In this document: in pieces, positions 17,393-26,157 of the stretch | Position numbering within the stretch: position 1 is the first letter of the stretch | Layout of the letters: each line of letters begins with the position of its first letter | NCBI GenBank assembly: GCA_947475175.1 | Contig: CANJLN010000010.1 | Coordinates: forward strand, 1-36,271 | DNA from: Alphaproteobacteria bacterium | Lineage (GTDB): Bacteria; Pseudomonadota; Alphaproteobacteria; Paracaedibacterales; CAIULA01 | Length of the DNA stretch: 36,271 bases | Direction: 5' to 3' | The notes under the pieces: generated by a model | What the model was told of the DNA's origin: nothing | Seen by the model: only the letters and a program-made list of their open reading frames with translations | Database searches by the model: none | Translations under genes and position numbers: made by a program

Positions 17393-20300
17393 TGTCAATG
17401 AATCCACAAAAACAAGCCGCAAACCCTAACAGCAGTTGCTGGGTTGGGGCGTCAGCTGGAACAGGTAAAACAAAAGTTCTTGTTGATCGCATTTTAAATT
17501 TACTGCTGTCAGCGGTGCAACCTGAGTCAATCCTTTGTCTGACATTTACAAAAGCAGCCGCTGTTGAAATGCAAAATCGCTTAACCAGTAAACTGCAAGA
17601 ATGGGCAATCCTCGATGATCAAGATTTGGCTAAAGTTCTAGAAGATTTAATCGATGAAAAACCAACTGATGCGCTTTTAAAAATGGGCAAAGGTCTTTTG
17701 TTTGAAGTTCTGGATACACCTGGTGGTATGAAAATCCAAACCATTCACAGCTTTTGCCAAAGTTTACTACAACGCTTTCCGCTAGAAGCTGGCATAGATC
17801 CAAGCTTTACCTTGATGGAAGAAATTGAAGCCAATCAGCTCTTAAGCGATGCTTACATTCATGTTTTAGAAAAGAACGATCCCGCCATTTTAGAAGCATT
17901 TCAAAAAGTCGCTATTCGTATGTCTGATTATCGTTTTGATGATTTGCTGCAAAGCATCCAAAACCAACGCGGATTGTTTGGGAAACTGTTGGCACGGTAT
18001 GAGAATTTGAATGAATATCAAGTAGAATTAGAGGCGTTTCTTAGCTCTCCATCTTCAGACTCTCCACTGTCATCCTCGCCCCCCCCTCTGTCATCCTCGG
18101 ACTTGTTCCGAGGATCTATAGATTCTCGCAATAAATGCGAGAATGACAAAGTAAGAATAAGTGCCCTTTTCAATGTCATCAAAATACTAAGCGAGCATGG
18201 AACCAAAGCCGATCAGGAAAAAGCCATCGTTTTGCAAAAAGCTTTAGAAGAGGACCTAGATTACACTGACCTCTTTCTGACAAAAGAAAGCCAAATCCGA
18301 AAAAATTTAGCAAGCAAATCTATTCGAATAGATTATGCAACTGCATACGAAACTCTCGAAGAAGAGGCATTGCGCTTTTTCAGAATTAAAGAACAGCACA
18401 AAAACAAAGAAGCAACCATTCTGACGCTGGCATTTATGCAGGTTGTCCAAGCCATTTTTGAAATCTATCAAGGTGAAAAGCATAAACAAGGATTGCTTGA
18501 TTTTGAAGATTTGATTGCGAAAACCAATGCATTGCTTTTAGAGCCTGGTATTTCTGATTGGGTATTTTACAAACTGGATAGCAAATTAGATCACATTTTG
18601 ATTGATGAAGCGCAAGATACAAACCCAGATCAATGGCACATGCTAACAAAATTGGCAGAAACTTTTTTGAACCCAGACAAACCGCATCGCACGCTTTTTG
18701 TTGTGGGTGATATAAAACAATCTATCTACAGTTTTCAGGGAGCAAAGCCTGCTCTTTTTGACACTCTTCGACCCTATTTTCAACAACAAGTTGAACAACT
18801 ACAGCAATCTTGGAAAAACATACAACTCCATACTTCCTTTAGAACCACACCAGCGATTCTTGAAGTTGTCGATAAGATTTTTAATGACCATCCAAAAGGC
18901 GTCAATTTCTCTAACAACGTTATTCACCATACCCCCAATAGACAAGGGGAACCAGGGCTTGTTGAATTGTTACCTCTTATTGCGTTGAATGAAAACATGG
19001 AGGAAACCAAAGAAGGCTGGCCGTTACCGATCATCCAAAAACAACCTGTTTCCACTTATGCAGAATTAGCACGTCAAATAACTTTCAAAATCAAAACGCT
19101 AATTGAAGGCCATGAAATTCTGCCTTCAACAAAGGCACCTATCCAGCCGGGTGATATTCTGATTTTGGTGCGTAAAAGATCTGATCTAGTCCCACTTTTG
19201 ATTCAAAACTTAAAGCAAGAAAACATCGCTGTCAGGGGCGCCGATCGTTTGCCATTAAAAGAGCATATTGCGGTAATGGACCTTTTGGCCCTTGGAAACT
19301 TTTTATGTCTTCCTCTTGATGATTACAGTCTTGCTTGTGTTTTGAAATCCCCTTTGATTAATGATGGAAAGGGATTATCTGAGGAAGAGTTATTTGATCT
19401 TTGCCATGACAGAAAAGGCTCCTTATGGGAATCGCTCAAGCATAAACAAACTGGTGTTTTCAAAAAAACATCTGAATTTTTAAAAAATATTTTGGGTAAA
19501 GTCGATCTTAAAAACCCTCATGAGCTTTTTCATGAGATTATCCGAGAGTACGAAAGTTATTTCATCGCTAGATTGGGTACCGAATGCCAAGATGTTTTGG
19601 CTGAATTTCTGAATCAAGCCGCTTTATTTTTAGAAAAAAATCCACCAACGTTACAAGGCTTTATGTATTACATGGAAACCATGGATACCGAGATTAAGCG
19701 AAGCACCCTTACTAACAAAGGCGATGAAGTTCGGATTATGACCATCCATGGTGCTAAAGGTTTGCAATCTCCTATTGTCATTTTAGCGGACTCAACAGAT
19801 CAGCCCACTTTACAGAATGAGAATTTTCTATGGCAGGAAGGCGATGCCCCTCTTTTTATCTTAAAACCTTCTAAAAAATACGAATCCGACATTGTGGGTT
19901 CTTTGAAACAAGAGGCTTTGGATAAGCTTGAAGAGGAAAACAGGCGGTTGTTATATGTAGCCCTCACTCGTCCCCAAGATCGACTTTATGTAACGGGCAT
20001 TTTTAAGAAGAATCTAGAATCAACTTGGTATCATCTGTTGCAGTCTGCATTGAAGGACATTGCTGAATCAACCGATGAGGACGGGTTGATTTATCAGCCT
20101 TTGGCGTTTACCGCACTCTGTCATCCTCGAGAGGCCGAAGGCCGAGTCGGGGATCCAGAAAATATAAACTGGATTCCCGCCTTCGTGGGAATGACACCTA
20201 AAAGTTGCAAAATCACATCCCCTGACTCCAATGCAATCCCAACCACCGCCATGCACCGCGGCACCGTCATTCACAAACTATTTGAACTGTTGCCAAACCA

Positions 20301-20706
20301 TAAAAGTGATGATCTTTTAAGCACAGCTCAAAAATGGATAAAAAGGCAAGGTTTTGAAAATTTACTTCAAGCAAATGATATTGAAAAAGTATTATCCATC
20401 ATCACACACCCTGACTACAAAGAATTTTTTGGGCCTAATTCAATTGCCGAGGTTGCTGTGGCAAATGCAGAATTTATAGGCAGAATTGACAGACTTTGGG
20501 TGGGATCAGACACGATTGTTATCGTGGACTATAAAACCTCTGTAAAGCCTGCTGCAACAGTGACCGAAGTCCACAAAGATTATCTTGATCAACTAGATGA
20601 TTATGGCAAAGCGATACAGGAAATTTACAAAAATCATCGCATTCGTACATTTTTACTATGGACAGAGGGCCCTCATTTGATGGAAATTCCTTATAAGAGT
20701 CCCTAA
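17392..20706 (+). CDS. addA: Double-strand break repair helicase-nuclease AddA, with two palindromic inserts
   Basis: UvrD-type motor and nuclease of AddAB, which unwinds and resects broken ends. About 1104 residues. Walker A is WVGASAGTGKTKVLVDRIL, Walker B is LIDEAQDTNPDQW, then VGDIKQSIYSFQGA (motif III), IMTIHGAKGLQSP (motif V) and RRLLYVALTRPQDRLYV (motif VI). The C-terminal RecB-type nuclease contains FIGRIDRLW and IVDYKTSVKP. Residues ~233-252 come from a 58-bp element and ~910-935 from a 76-bp element; the second lies just before the nuclease domain. I chose the ATG at 17392, which overlaps the addB stop (TGATG); ATGs at 17383 and 17398 are alternatives. A run of eight C at 18079-18086 precedes the first insert. 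Confidence 0.94.
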   Translation: MSMNPQKQAANPNSSCWVGASAGTGKTKVLVDRILNLLLSAVQPESILCLTFTKAAAVEMQNRLTSKLQEWAILDDQDLAKVLEDLIDEKPTDALLKMGKGLLFEVLDTPGGMKIQTIHSFCQSLLQRFPLEAGIDPSFTLMEEIEANQLLSDAYIHVLEKNDPAILEAFQKVAIRMSDYRFDDLLQSIQNQRGLFGKLLARYENLNEYQVELEAFLSSPSSDSPLSSSPPPLSSSDLFRGSIDSRNKCENDKVRISALFNVIKILSEHGTKADQEKAIVLQKALEEDLDYTDLFLTKESQIRKNLASKSIRIDYATAYETLEEEALRFFRIKEQHKNKEATILTLAFMQVVQAIFEIYQGEKHKQGLLDFEDLIAKTNALLLEPGISDWVFYKLDSKLDHILIDEAQDTNPDQWHMLTKLAETFLNPDKPHRTLFVVGDIKQSIYSFQGAKPALFDTLRPYFQQQVEQLQQSWKNIQLHTSFRTTPAILEVVDKIFNDHPKGVNFSNNVIHHTPNRQGEPGLVELLPLIALNENMEETKEGWPLPIIQKQPVSTYAELARQITFKIKTLIEGHEILPSTKAPIQPGDILILVRKRSDLVPLLIQNLKQENIAVRGADRLPLKEHIAVMDLLALGNFLCLPLDDYSLACVLKSPLINDGKGLSEEELFDLCHDRKGSLWESLKHKQTGVFKKTSEFLKNILGKVDLKNPHELFHEIIREYESYFIARLGTECQDVLAEFLNQAALFLEKNPPTLQGFMYYMETMDTEIKRSTLTNKGDEVRIMTIHGAKGLQSPIVILADSTDQPTLQNENFLWQEGDAPLFILKPSKKYESDIVGSLKQEALDKLEEENRRLLYVALTRPQDRLYVTGIFKKNLESTWYHLLQSALKDIAESTDEDGLIYQPLAFTALCHPREAEGRVGDPENINWIPAFVGMTPKSCKITSPDSNAIPTTAMHRGTVIHKLFELLPNHKSDDLLSTAQKWIKRQGFENLLQANDIEKVLSIITHPDYKEFFGPNSIAEVAVANAEFIGRIDRLWVGSDTIVIVDYKTSVKPAATVTEVHKDYLDQLDDYGKAIQEIYKNHRIRTFLLWTEGPHLMEIPYKSP
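18067..18099 (+). repeat. Tandem partial duplication of the element start plus C8 tract, in addA
   Basis: The 12-mer CTGTCATCCTCG occurs at 18067-18078 and again at 18088-18099, a 21-base (seven-codon) offset. The first copy is followed by eight consecutive C (18079-18086) rather than the rest of the element. It looks like an abortive or eroded element start, and the offset keeps the addA frame. Confidence 0.8.
18090..18147 (+). repeat. 58-bp palindromic element, copy 4 (addA, first insert)
   Basis: GTCAT and ATGAC ends with both hairpins intact. Read in frame as SSSDLFRGSIDSRNKCEND. It lies between the N-terminal helicase motifs and the Walker B segment of AddA. Apart from one base it is identical to copy 2. 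Confidence 0.93.
20120..20195 (+). repeat. 76-bp palindromic element of a second family (addA, second insert)
   Basis: It has the same GTCAT/ATGAC ends but a different interior: a GGCCGAAGGCC hairpin near the left and GGATTCCCGCCTTCGTGGGAA near the right. In frame it encodes CHPREAEGRVGDPE followed by WIPAFVGMT. Repeats encoding WIPAFAGMT-like peptides are widespread in proteobacterial genomes (established knowledge). It sits just before the AddA nuclease domain. Confidence 0.88.
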
Positions 20707-20732
20707 CAACCCTTAAAAACAGGAACCAAATA

Positions 20733-21053
20733 ATGGCATTACAACAAATAACGGATGCAACCTTTGAAACAGAAGTTTTAAACTCCGATGTCCCTGTTCT
20801 CGTTGATTTCTGGGCAGAATGGTGTGGCCCCTGCAAAATGCTCATGCCAATCCTCGAAGAAATAGCACCAGAAATGGCTGATAAAGTTAAAATTGTTAAG
20901 GTTAACATTGATCAAAATCCATTAACCCCAGGTCAATTTGGTGTTCGCGGTATTCCAACAATGATTCTGTTCAAAGGTGGAAAAGCAGAAGCGACAAAAG
21001 TGGGGGTTTTCCCCAAAAGCACATTGGTTGCTTGGATCGAAGGAAGTCTATAA
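20733..21053 (+). CDS. trxA: Thioredoxin
   Basis: Small cytoplasmic dithiol reductase. At 106 residues it has the standard fold length, active site FWAEWCGPCKM (Cys31, Cys34), the cis-Pro loop RGIPTMILFKGG, and PVLVDFWA before the active site. AGGAAC lies upstream of the ATG. addB-addA-trxA is a common alphaproteobacterial order. The transketolase GTG start follows two bases after its stop. Confidence 0.96.
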   Translation: MALQQITDATFETEVLNSDVPVLVDFWAEWCGPCKMLMPILEEIAPEMADKVKIVKVNIDQNPLTPGQFGVRGIPTMILFKGGKAEATKVGVFPKSTLVAWIEGSL

Positions 21054-21055
21054 TT

Positions 21056-23011
21056 GTGTCATTGAGTCATCTTGCTAACGCCATTCGTGCTTTGAGTATG
21101 GATGCAGTTGAGTCCGCAAAATCTGGTCACCCTGGTATGCCGATGGGGATGGCTGATGTTGCAACAGTTTTATTTCATGACTTTTTGAAATTCAATCCAA
21201 AAGACGCCGCTTGGCCGAATCGTGATCGCTTTGTGCTCTCAGCGGGTCATGGATCCATGCTTCTCTATAGCCTTTTGTATTTAACAGGCTATCCTGAAAC
21301 AACCATCGACCAACTTAAAAATTTTCGTCAGCTAGGCAGCAAAACAGCCGGTCATCCTGAATACGGTTATATGCCGGGCATTGAAACAACCACTGGTCCC
21401 CTGGGGCAAGGTATTGCAACGTCAGTTGGAATTGCTATTGGTGAAAAGATGATGGCTGCTCGTTTAGGCAATGATTTGATCAATCATTACACCTATGTCA
21501 TTGCTAGCGATGGTGACTTGATGGAAGGACTGAGTCACGAGGCCATTTCTTTAGCAGGCCACTTAAAACTGAACAAACTGATTGTGTTATTTGATGACAA
21601 CAGCATTACCATTGACGGTGCTGCTGGCTTGAGTGTTTCCGATAATCAATTGCTTCGCTTTCAAGCCTGTGGTTGGAATACAGACAGTGTTGATGGTCAC
21701 GATTATAAAGCTATCCACGAATCTATTGCCAAAGCGCAAAAATCAGATAAACCCACGTTGATTGCTTGTAAGACTATCATTGGTAAAGGGGCTCCTAAAA
21801 AACAAGGCACCTCTGGCAGTCATGGTAGCCCTTTAGGCACTGATGAAATTGCAGCCACCCGCGCAGCCATAAACTGGCCCTATCCGCCTTTTGAAATACC
21901 ATCTGAGATTTTAAATGCGTGGCGAGAAACTGGCACACGATCGGAGAGTAATTACAAAGAATGGCAGTCGGCGTATCAGCATTTATCTTCAGAGAAAAAA
22001 GCTATTTTAAAGGGAACTCTCCCCACTAATTGGCAAGAAAAAGTTATGGCTTTAAAACAAAAGATGATGGATGAAAAACCATTTCAAGCCACACGACAAT
22101 TATCACAAACAGTGTTAGAAGAATTAATACCTCATCTGCCCATGTTAATTGGCGGATCAGCGGACCTAACCGGATCCAATAATACAAAAGCCAAAAGCCA
22201 AAAACCAATTACAGTTGATGATTTCTCTGGTAGTTACATTCATTACGGCGTGCGCGAACACGGCATGGCAGCAGCCATGAATGGACTCAGCCTTTATGGC
22301 GGTTTCATCCCTTACGGTGGGACGTTTCTGGTCTTTAGCGATTATCTAAAACCAGCGCTACGTCTATCATCCATTATGCATCAGGGCGTGATTTATGTTT
22401 TAACCCATGATTCAATTGGCTTAGGTGAGGATGGACCAACGCATCAACCGATTGAACATCTGGCAATGCTAAGAGCAATTCCAAACGTTCTTGTCTTTCG
22501 CCCTGCAGACGCTGTTGAAACCGCTGAATCCTGGCAATTCGCCATTGAACATCGTGAATCCCCAAGCGTTCTTGCCTTAACACGGCAAAACGTCCCGCAC
22601 CTGAGATTAGAGAACACCTCAGAGAATCTATGTGGCAAAGGCGGGTACATCCTTCGAGATTGTCAAGGAAAACGCCAAGCAACTATCATCGCAACCGGTT
22701 CTGAAGTTGGATTAGCCGTGGAAGCCTATGAGAAATTACAAGCTGAAGGCATTCAGACAGTTGTTGTGTCTTTGCCATGTTGGGAATTATTTGATCAACA
22801 ACCTCTACCCTATCGACAAGAAGTATTGGGAGACTCCCCGCGTATTGGAATAGAAGCAGCCGGTGATTTTGGCTGGTCAAAATACCTAGAGAGTGATGGC
22901 ATTTTTATCGGTATGAAAGGTTTTGGTGCATCAGCCCCTGCCCCCGATCTCTACCACCATTTCGGCATCACAGTTGATGCTATCATAAAAGCAGTTAAAG
23001 AGAGGATTTAG
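21056..23011 (+). CDS. tkt: Transketolase
   Basis: Thiamine diphosphate enzyme moving two-carbon units between sugar phosphates in the nonoxidative pentose phosphate pathway. About 651 residues. Motifs: SAKSGHPGMPMGMADVA, FVLSAGHGSMLLYSLLYLTGY, TGPLGQGIATSVGIA, the Mg/ThDP-binding SDGDLMEGLSHEA, the pyrimidine-domain YIHYGVREHGMAAAMNG and EDGPTHQPIEHLA. The GTG at 21056, with AGGAAG nine bases upstream, gives the family-like start SLSHLANAIRALSMDAVE; a longer frame to 21032 overlaps trxA and is unlikely. gap follows after three bases. Confidence 0.95.
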   Translation: MSLSHLANAIRALSMDAVESAKSGHPGMPMGMADVATVLFHDFLKFNPKDAAWPNRDRFVLSAGHGSMLLYSLLYLTGYPETTIDQLKNFRQLGSKTAGHPEYGYMPGIETTTGPLGQGIATSVGIAIGEKMMAARLGNDLINHYTYVIASDGDLMEGLSHEAISLAGHLKLNKLIVLFDDNSITIDGAAGLSVSDNQLLRFQACGWNTDSVDGHDYKAIHESIAKAQKSDKPTLIACKTIIGKGAPKKQGTSGSHGSPLGTDEIAATRAAINWPYPPFEIPSEILNAWRETGTRSESNYKEWQSAYQHLSSEKKAILKGTLPTNWQEKVMALKQKMMDEKPFQATRQLSQTVLEELIPHLPMLIGGSADLTGSNNTKAKSQKPITVDDFSGSYIHYGVREHGMAAAMNGLSLYGGFIPYGGTFLVFSDYLKPALRLSSIMHQGVIYVLTHDSIGLGEDGPTHQPIEHLAMLRAIPNVLVFRPADAVETAESWQFAIEHRESPSVLALTRQNVPHLRLENTSENLCGKGGYILRDCQGKRQATIIATGSEVGLAVEAYEKLQAEGIQTVVVSLPCWELFDQQPLPYRQEVLGDSPRIGIEAAGDFGWSKYLESDGIFIGMKGFGASAPAPDLYHHFGITVDAIIKAVKERI

Positions 23012-23014
23012 TCT

Positions 23015-24019
23015 ATGACAATTCGTGTTGCCATTAATGGGTTTGGACGCATCGGCCGTATGGTTTTAAGAGCCTTGGCTGAAAACAATCGAAAAGATGT
23101 CCAAATTGTTGCTATTAACGACTTGGGCTCTTTAGACAGCAATGCGCATTTGTTTAAATACGACTCCGTTCATGGTCGATTCCAAGGGATCGTTACAACC
23201 GCTGACAATACGCTGGATATAGGTTTGGGGCCGATTCAAGTATTGGCAGAACCCAATCCTGAAAAGCTTCCATGGGGTGAACTTAAAATTGATTTGGTGA
23301 TGGAATGCTCAGGACGATTCACCAGCAAAGCTGATGCTTCTAAGCACATAAGTGCTGGCGCTAAAAGAGTTTTGGTTTCAGCCCCTGCAGATGGTGCCGA
23401 TTTGACTGTTGTTTATGGTGTTAACCATGATCAAATCAAAGCTGAACACCAAGTATTATCCAATGCATCTTGCACCACCAATTGCTTAGCACCTGTAGCT
23501 TATGTTTTGCATAACGCAATTGGTATTCAACATGGTTACATGACAACCATTCACTCCTATACAGGCGATCAACGCTTAGTTGACACACTCCACAATGATC
23601 TACATCGTGCTCGTGCCGCTTGCATGTCAATGATCCCAAGCTCGACAGGCGCTGCAAAGGCCGTTGGATTGGTCTTGCCAGATCTAAAAGGCAAATTGGA
23701 TGGAACCGCCATTCGTGTGCCAACGGCGAACGTATCTGTTGTTGATTTTAAGTTTGTCCCAAAAAGAGAGACAACCAAAGAAGAGATTAACCTTGCCATC
23801 CTAGAAGCTGCCAATGGTCCTTTAAAAGGAATTTTGGCCGCGATTAGCGAACCTCTGGTTTCCATTGATTTTAACCATGATTCACACAGCTCCAACTTTG
23901 ATCTGATGCAAACGCAAGTCATTGATGGTCGTTTCTGTCGTGTGTTGTCCTGGTACGATAATGAATGGGGTTTTGCGAATCGCATGTGCGATGTAGCAGC
24001 TTATATGTCAAAGATATAA
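23015..24019 (+). CDS. gap: Glyceraldehyde-3-phosphate dehydrogenase, type I
   Basis: NAD-dependent oxidation and phosphorylation of glyceraldehyde 3-phosphate in glycolysis. At 334 residues it has the Rossmann motif INGFGRIGRMVLRAL, the catalytic SNASCTTNCLAP with Cys153, HSYTGDQRLVDTLHNDLHRARA, SSTGAAKAVG and the C-terminal WYDNEWGFANRM. tkt-gap order is common in alphaproteobacteria, but pgk, which often follows, is replaced by fabD here. Confidence 0.97.
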   Translation: MTIRVAINGFGRIGRMVLRALAENNRKDVQIVAINDLGSLDSNAHLFKYDSVHGRFQGIVTTADNTLDIGLGPIQVLAEPNPEKLPWGELKIDLVMECSGRFTSKADASKHISAGAKRVLVSAPADGADLTVVYGVNHDQIKAEHQVLSNASCTTNCLAPVAYVLHNAIGIQHGYMTTIHSYTGDQRLVDTLHNDLHRARAACMSMIPSSTGAAKAVGLVLPDLKGKLDGTAIRVPTANVSVVDFKFVPKRETTKEEINLAILEAANGPLKGILAAISEPLVSIDFNHDSHSSNFDLMQTQVIDGRFCRVLSWYDNEWGFANRMCDVAAYMSKI

Positions 24020-24022
24020 ATT

Positions 24023-24970
24023 ATGAGTATTGCATTTGTTTTTCCCGGCCAAGGATCCCAAAGCATTGGCATGGGACGGGATTTTATTGAACAATTTCGG
24101 GCAGCCCGCCTGGTTATGGAAGAAGTTGATGAAGCTTTGAAACAAAAGCTTACACAATTAATTTTAAATGGCTCTCAAGATCAATTAACGCTGACAGAAA
24201 ACACACAACCTGCTCTTTTGTCCATCAGCATGGCCATTTTAAAAACCATTGAAACTGAGACAGGAAAATCTGCGCATCAAATTGCGCACTATGCCGCTGG
24301 TCATTCGTTGGGTGAATATTCAGCCTTATGTGCAGCAGGTGTATTTTCAATCACCGATGCTGTTCGTTTGGTCAAGCTACGCGGACAAGCGATGCAAAAG
24401 GCCGTTCCAATTGGCGAGGGCAGCATGTCAGCCATCATTGGCCTTGAAATTGACCAAGTTGAATTGTTGATAAAAGATTTAAATTCTGCCTCTAATCTAT
24501 GTGTTGTCGCCAATGATAACTCTCCTGGGCAAGTGGTGATCAGTGGTCACACGGCAGCTGTCGAGGAAGCCAACAAACGCGCGACAGAAGCAGGTGCTAA
24601 ACGTGCTTTAATGCTCCCTGTCAGTGCTCCCTTTCACAGTCCCCTCATGGAACCAGCAGCCAGAGTGATGGCAGCTGCTTTAGAAGAATCCAAAATCAAT
24701 GAACCCACATTAAATGTGATCGCGAATGTGACTGCAATGCCCATCCAAGGGTCCAAATTTATAGCTGATATGCTGGTCAAACAAATCACAGACCGTGTGC
24801 GTTGGCGTGAAAGCGTCATGCATTTAAGCGATCTTGAAGTCGAACATGTCATTGAAATTGGCGCTGGAAAAGTATTGACTGGGCTTAATAAACGCATTAA
24901 TAGCAATCTAAATGCTTTTGCAATTAATAATCCAAGCGATCTAGATGAACTCTTAAAACTGTTAGCTTAA
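24023..24970 (+). CDS. fabD: Malonyl-CoA:ACP transacylase
   Basis: Transfers malonyl from CoA to acyl carrier protein at the start of fatty acid synthesis. At 315 residues it has FVFPGQGSQSIGMG, the nucleophile Ser95 in AGHSLGEYSALCAAG, the active-site Arg in LVKLRGQAMQ, and the catalytic His in SAPFHSPLMEPA. It begins three bases after gap and is followed by fabG after a 12-base gap with a good ribosome site. Confidence 0.96.
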   Translation: MSIAFVFPGQGSQSIGMGRDFIEQFRAARLVMEEVDEALKQKLTQLILNGSQDQLTLTENTQPALLSISMAILKTIETETGKSAHQIAHYAAGHSLGEYSALCAAGVFSITDAVRLVKLRGQAMQKAVPIGEGSMSAIIGLEIDQVELLIKDLNSASNLCVVANDNSPGQVVISGHTAAVEEANKRATEAGAKRALMLPVSAPFHSPLMEPAARVMAAALEESKINEPTLNVIANVTAMPIQGSKFIADMLVKQITDRVRWRESVMHLSDLEVEHVIEIGAGKVLTGLNKRINSNLNAFAINNPSDLDELLKLLA

Positions 24971-24982
24971 AAGGAATTTTTT

Positions 24983-25735
24983 ATGTTTTGTCTCAAATCT
25001 TATAATGCACTCGTCACCGGTGCCACAGGTGGTATTGGTCGTGCCATCGCTGAAGCCTTGTCCGCTCAAGGTGCTCGTATGGTTTTGTCAGGCACAAGAG
25101 AAGCCGTTTTGATAGAGCTAGCATCTGAGCTTCAAGCAAAATATAAAAATGATCCAGTCGTTCTGCCTTGCTCTCTATCTGACACTGAAGCGATTGAAAA
25201 ACTATTTCCAGCAGCAGAAGAAGCTCTCGGTGGAAAAATCGATATCTTGGTTAATAATGCTGGCATTACGAAAGATGGACTGGCTATGCGTATGAAAGAT
25301 GAAGATTGGCAACAGGTGATTGATGTAAACTTAACCGCCAGTTTTCGTTTATGCCGTGCCGCCATTAAAGCCATGATGAAAAGACGCTATGGTCGTATTA
25401 TCAACATAAGCTCTGTAGTTGGCAGCATGGGTAATCCTGGGCAAGCGAATTACTGTGCATCTAAAGCTGGTCTTGTTGGCATGTCAAAAGCTCTCGCACA
25501 TGAGGTTGCTAGCCGCGGGATTACCGTTAACTGTGTTTCCCCTGGGTTTATAGCATCGGCGATGACCGAAGTTTTAGCGGATAATGTGAAAGAAAAAATA
25601 TCGTCAAACATTCCGATGGGCAGGATGGGAAGCCCTGAAGAAATTGCCACAACGGTTGTTTTCTTGGCATCACAAGAAGCAGGCTATATGACAGGCCAGA
25701 ATCTGCATGTCAATGGCGGGATGGAGATGGTTTAG
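24983..25735 (+). CDS. fabG: 3-oxoacyl-ACP reductase
   Basis: NADPH-dependent reduction of 3-oxoacyl-ACP in fatty acid elongation. A 250-residue short-chain dehydrogenase: cofactor motif VTGATGGIGRAIAEAL, NNAG, catalytic Ser in NISSVVGSMGNPGQ, and Tyr157-x3-Lys161 in YCASKAG, ending in GQNLHVNGGMEMV. AAAGGAA lies upstream of the ATG. The usual next genes acpP and fabF are absent; a HepT-MntA pair lies there instead. Confidence 0.96.
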   Translation: MFCLKSYNALVTGATGGIGRAIAEALSAQGARMVLSGTREAVLIELASELQAKYKNDPVVLPCSLSDTEAIEKLFPAAEEALGGKIDILVNNAGITKDGLAMRMKDEDWQQVIDVNLTASFRLCRAAIKAMMKRRYGRIINISSVVGSMGNPGQANYCASKAGLVGMSKALAHEVASRGITVNCVSPGFIASAMTEVLADNVKEKISSNIPMGRMGSPEEIATTVVFLASQEAGYMTGQNLHVNGGMEMV

Positions 25736-25746
25736 GGGGAATTTCA

Positions 25747-26157
25747 ATGCTTGATCTATCATCCTTTCAAAAAGCCCTTGCAACATTAGAAGAAGCTTTA
25801 AATGCATACCAACACGACTCTAAAAATGCTTTTATAAGAGATGCCTGCATCCAACGTTTTGAATACAGCTACGAGCTTACACACAAAATGCTGCGTCGCT
25901 ATCTTGAAATGACGGAGGCAACATCATCGGATGTCAATGACTTAAGCTTCCCATCTTTCATTCGTCTAGGATACGAACGAGGGTTGCTTAATGCAGAGTG
26001 GGTTGTATGGAAAGATTTTAGAAAGGCTCGCAACATAACAAGTCACAGTTATGATGAAAGAAAAGCCTTAGAAGTCTTGACTATTGTTCCTGATTTTTTG
26101 ACTGAGGCCAAATTTCTCTACAATGAAGTCCAGAAAAGACAGGAATCAGATACGTGA
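25747..26157 (+). CDS. HEPN-domain toxin, HepT-like (HI0074 family)
   Basis: A 136-residue helical protein of the HI0074/TIGR01987 family, long called nucleotidyltransferase substrate-binding proteins and now linked to type VII toxin-antitoxin systems. The HEPN ribonuclease motif is RNITSHSY (Arg95, His100, Tyr102), an exact Rx4HxY. In studied HepT-MntA pairs the Tyr is the residue the antitoxin AMPylates. N-terminal features such as QRFEYSYELTHKMLRRYLE match the family. The next gene overlaps by four bases (GTGA). RNase activity and toxicity are inferred from the family. Confidence 0.85.
   Translation: MLDLSSFQKALATLEEALNAYQHDSKNAFIRDACIQRFEYSYELTHKMLRRYLEMTEATSSDVNDLSFPSFIRLGYERGLLNAEWVVWKDFRKARNITSHSYDERKALEVLTIVPDFLTEAKFLYNEVQKRQESDT

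Noticed and set aside
11414-20195. The dispersed repeats as a CRISPR array
   Set aside because: Copies are kilobases apart inside genes, self-complementary, and lack regular spacers or cas genes.
20519-20908. 129-codon antisense frame across the addA-trxA junction
   Set aside because: It is a shadow of two well-supported genes; no motif supports it.
22374-22682. Antisense frame of 102 codons inside tkt
   Set aside because: Lies wholly within a conserved transketolase domain and has no recognisable features.
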